The translations under genes were made by a program, and so were the position numbers. The notes below the pieces were generated by a model. It was given only the letters and a program-made list of their open reading frames with translations, had not been told where the DNA came from and ran no database searches. A stretch of DNA of 13,464 nucleotides from CARZYU01 sp964370085 (GTDB lineage Bacteria; Bacillota_I; Bacilli_A; RF39; UBA660): contig CAYJHI010000029.1 of assembly GCA_964370085.1 (NCBI GenBank), forward strand, positions 1 through 13,464, read 5' to 3'. Numbering within the stretch: the stretch's first letter is position 1; the number at the start of each line of letters is the position of its first letter. Below are positions 12,008 to 13,464 of the stretch, one piece after another.

Positions 12008-13464
12008 ATGGAAAATGATAAAATTACACAGGTTAATATATCTAGTGAAATAAGAGATTCGTTTCTTGATTATTCAATGAGTGTTATTGTTTCACGTGCA
12101 ATACCAGACGTTAGAGATGGTTTAAAGCCTGTTCATAGACGTATTTTATATACAATGTATGAAGAGGGTATGACACCTGAAAAAAAGCATCAAAAGAGTG
12201 CTAATGCTGTCGGAGCAGTTATGGGGCACTATCATCCTCATGGAGATTCTGCTATATATGAAAGTATGGTTCGAATGGCTCAAGATTTCACTTATCGTCA
12301 TACTTTAGTAGATGGTCATGGTAACTTTGGGTCAATCGATGGTGATAGTGCAGCTGCTTCTCGTTATACGGAGGCTAAATTATCGAAGATTTCAACAGAA
12401 TTATTAAGAGATTTAAATAAAAACACAGTAGATTTTGTGGAAAACTATGATGGTCAGAGAAGAGAACCTACAGTTTTACCTAGTAGATTTCCTAATATAC
12501 TAGTAAACGGTAATATGGGGATTGCTGTTGGTATGGCTACTAATATTCCTCCTCATAACTTAGGTGAAGTTATTGATGGATGTATTGCATATATTGATAA
12601 TACTGAGATTTCAGTACTTGAGTTAATGGAACACATTAAAGGTCCTGATTTTCCAACTGCGGGTACTATTTTAGGTAATAGTGGTATTAAAAAGGCCTTT
12701 GAAACGGGTAAAGGGTCAATAACAATTCGTTCTAAAGTTGAAATAGAAGAAAAGAATGGTAGAGAACGTATTGTTGTTACTGAATTACCTTACCAAGTAA
12801 ATAAGTCGAATTTGATAACAAAAATAGCTGAATTAGTGCGAGATAAGCAAGTTGAGGGTATAAGTAACCTAAATGATGAATCGGCCTTAGAAGGGATTAA
12901 AATCGTCATAGATGTTAAAAACGGTTTTAATGCAAATGTATTGTTAAACAATTTATATAAACATACGCAATTACAAACAAGTTACGGTATTAACTTCTTA
13001 ATGTTAGTTGATGGTCGTCCTAAAACTTTAGGATTGCTTGAAATATTTAGGAATTATGTTGATTATCAGAAATTTGTAATCTATAGAAGAACACAATTTG
13101 AATTAGATAAAGCACTTAAGAGAGAACATATTTTAGAAGGTTTGAAAATTGCTTTAGATCATATTGATGAAGTTATTAGTATTATTAGAGGTGCTGATGA
13201 TGATAGTGATGCTAAACAAAAATTAATGACTAAATTTTCTTTAAGTGAAATTCAATCTGAAGCTATTATGGAAATGAAATTACGTCGTTTATCAGGATTA
13301 GAAAGAGGTAAAATTGAGGACGAACTTAATGAGTTATTGAAACTTATTGCTTCTTTAAGAGAAATTCTTGGTAGTGACGAAAAAATATTAGCTATTATAA
13401 AAGATGAAATGTTAGAAATTAAGAACAGATATGCTGATGATCGTCGTACTATTATTGATATGAC
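12008..13464 (+). CDS. gyrA: GyrA, DNA gyrase subunit A, N-terminal 485 codons
   Basis: The reading frame is open to the window edge; complete GyrA is about 800-840 residues, so the C-terminal DNA-wrapping domain is outside. GyrA breaks and rejoins DNA through a tyrosine, here Tyr120 in AAASRYTE. The start region has DYSMSVIVSRAIPDVRDGL (21-39) and PVHRRIL (41-47). The quinolone-contact region reads HYHPHGDSAIYES (74-86) with Ser81 and Glu85, the drug-sensitive residue pair usual in Gram-positives. Upstream of it SANAVGAVMG (64-73) replaces the common SARxVGxVxG. The coiled-coil gate region with RLSGLERGKIEDEL is near the end. A perfect AGGAGG (11995-12000) overlaps the gyrB stop, 7 nt before the ATG, so the two subunits are translated from one mRNA. 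Confidence 0.97.
   Translation, partial: MENDKITQVNISSEIRDSFLDYSMSVIVSRAIPDVRDGLKPVHRRILYTMYEEGMTPEKKHQKSANAVGAVMGHYHPHGDSAIYESMVRMAQDFTYRHTLVDGHGNFGSIDGDSAAASRYTEAKLSKISTELLRDLNKNTVDFVENYDGQRREPTVLPSRFPNILVNGNMGIAVGMATNIPPHNLGEVIDGCIAYIDNTEISVLELMEHIKGPDFPTAGTILGNSGIKKAFETGKGSITIRSKVEIEEKNGRERIVVTELPYQVNKSNLITKIAELVRDKQVEGISNLNDESALEGIKIVIDVKNGFNANVLLNNLYKHTQLQTSYGINFLMLVDGRPKTLGLLEIFRNYVDYQKFVIYRRTQFELDKALKREHILEGLKIALDHIDEVISIIRGADDDSDAKQKLMTKFSLSEIQSEAIMEMKLRRLSGLERGKIEDELNELLKLIASLREILGSDEKILAIIKDEMLEIKNRYADDRRTIIDM
12088..12103. promoter_or_regulatory. parS-like 16-mer inside gyrA
   Basis: The sequence TGTTTCACGTGCAATA matches the ParB/Spo0J site TGTTTCACGTGAAACA at 14 of 16 positions, with an intact left half-site and centre. 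It overlies codons for the conserved VSRAI segment of GyrA, so protein constraint could produce part of the match. It is the only near match I found by eye in the window. Confidence 0.35.

Overview
The window is a bacterial chromosomal replication-origin region from a strongly AT-rich, Bacillota-type organism. The gene order rsmG-mnmG-mnmE-jag-yidC-rnpA-rpmH (all minus strand), then oriC, then dnaA-dnaN-X-recF-gyrB-gyrA (all plus strand) is the classical arrangement of Bacilli and their relatives. TGA is used as a stop (dnaA ends in TGA), so this is not a Mycoplasma/Spiroplasma code-4 genome. A ComK-family gene and a perfect Noc-type palindrome also point to Bacilli in the broad sense, perhaps an uncultured or host-associated lineage; the exact taxon cannot be read from this window. 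A run of exactly 100 Ns inside recF marks an assembly scaffold gap.

Left arm (1-5534, minus strand, leftward from the origin): a promoter with consensus -35 and -10 boxes drives rpmH (L34), then a hairpin terminator/attenuator, then rnpA (RNase P protein), yidC (membrane insertase, lipoprotein signal) and jag/khpB (RNA-binding protein), which overlap or nearly touch. An intrinsic terminator overlapping the end of jag closes this unit. A short intergenic region then holds a perfect 26-bp palindrome whose core is the 14-bp Noc-binding sequence known from Bacillus. A second unit, mnmE-mnmG-rsmG (tRNA wobble-uridine modification and 16S rRNA methylation), follows and runs off the left edge.

Origin: the 0.3 kb between rpmH and dnaA carries a cluster of DnaA-box-like 9-mers on both strands, a promoter for dnaA that overlaps one of them, and a T-rich tract. 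A second cluster lies between dnaA and dnaN, followed by a short AT-rich trinucleotide run. This is the bipartite origin layout known from Bacillus subtilis.

Right arm (5856-13464, plus strand): dnaA, dnaN, a comK-like gene in the slot normally held by a small S4-domain gene (yaaA/rlbA), a terminator, an extended -10 promoter, a possible 8-codon leader ORF, recF (broken by the N gap), gyrB and the first 485 codons of gyrA. recF and gyrB overlap by 11 bp and gyrA follows gyrB by 11 bp, indicating one operon. All genes are transcribed away from oriC, co-directional with replication forks. The most notable points are the short ComK homologue within the origin gene cluster, the Noc-type palindrome, a parS-like 16-mer in gyrA, and an L34 protein about four residues shorter than usual.
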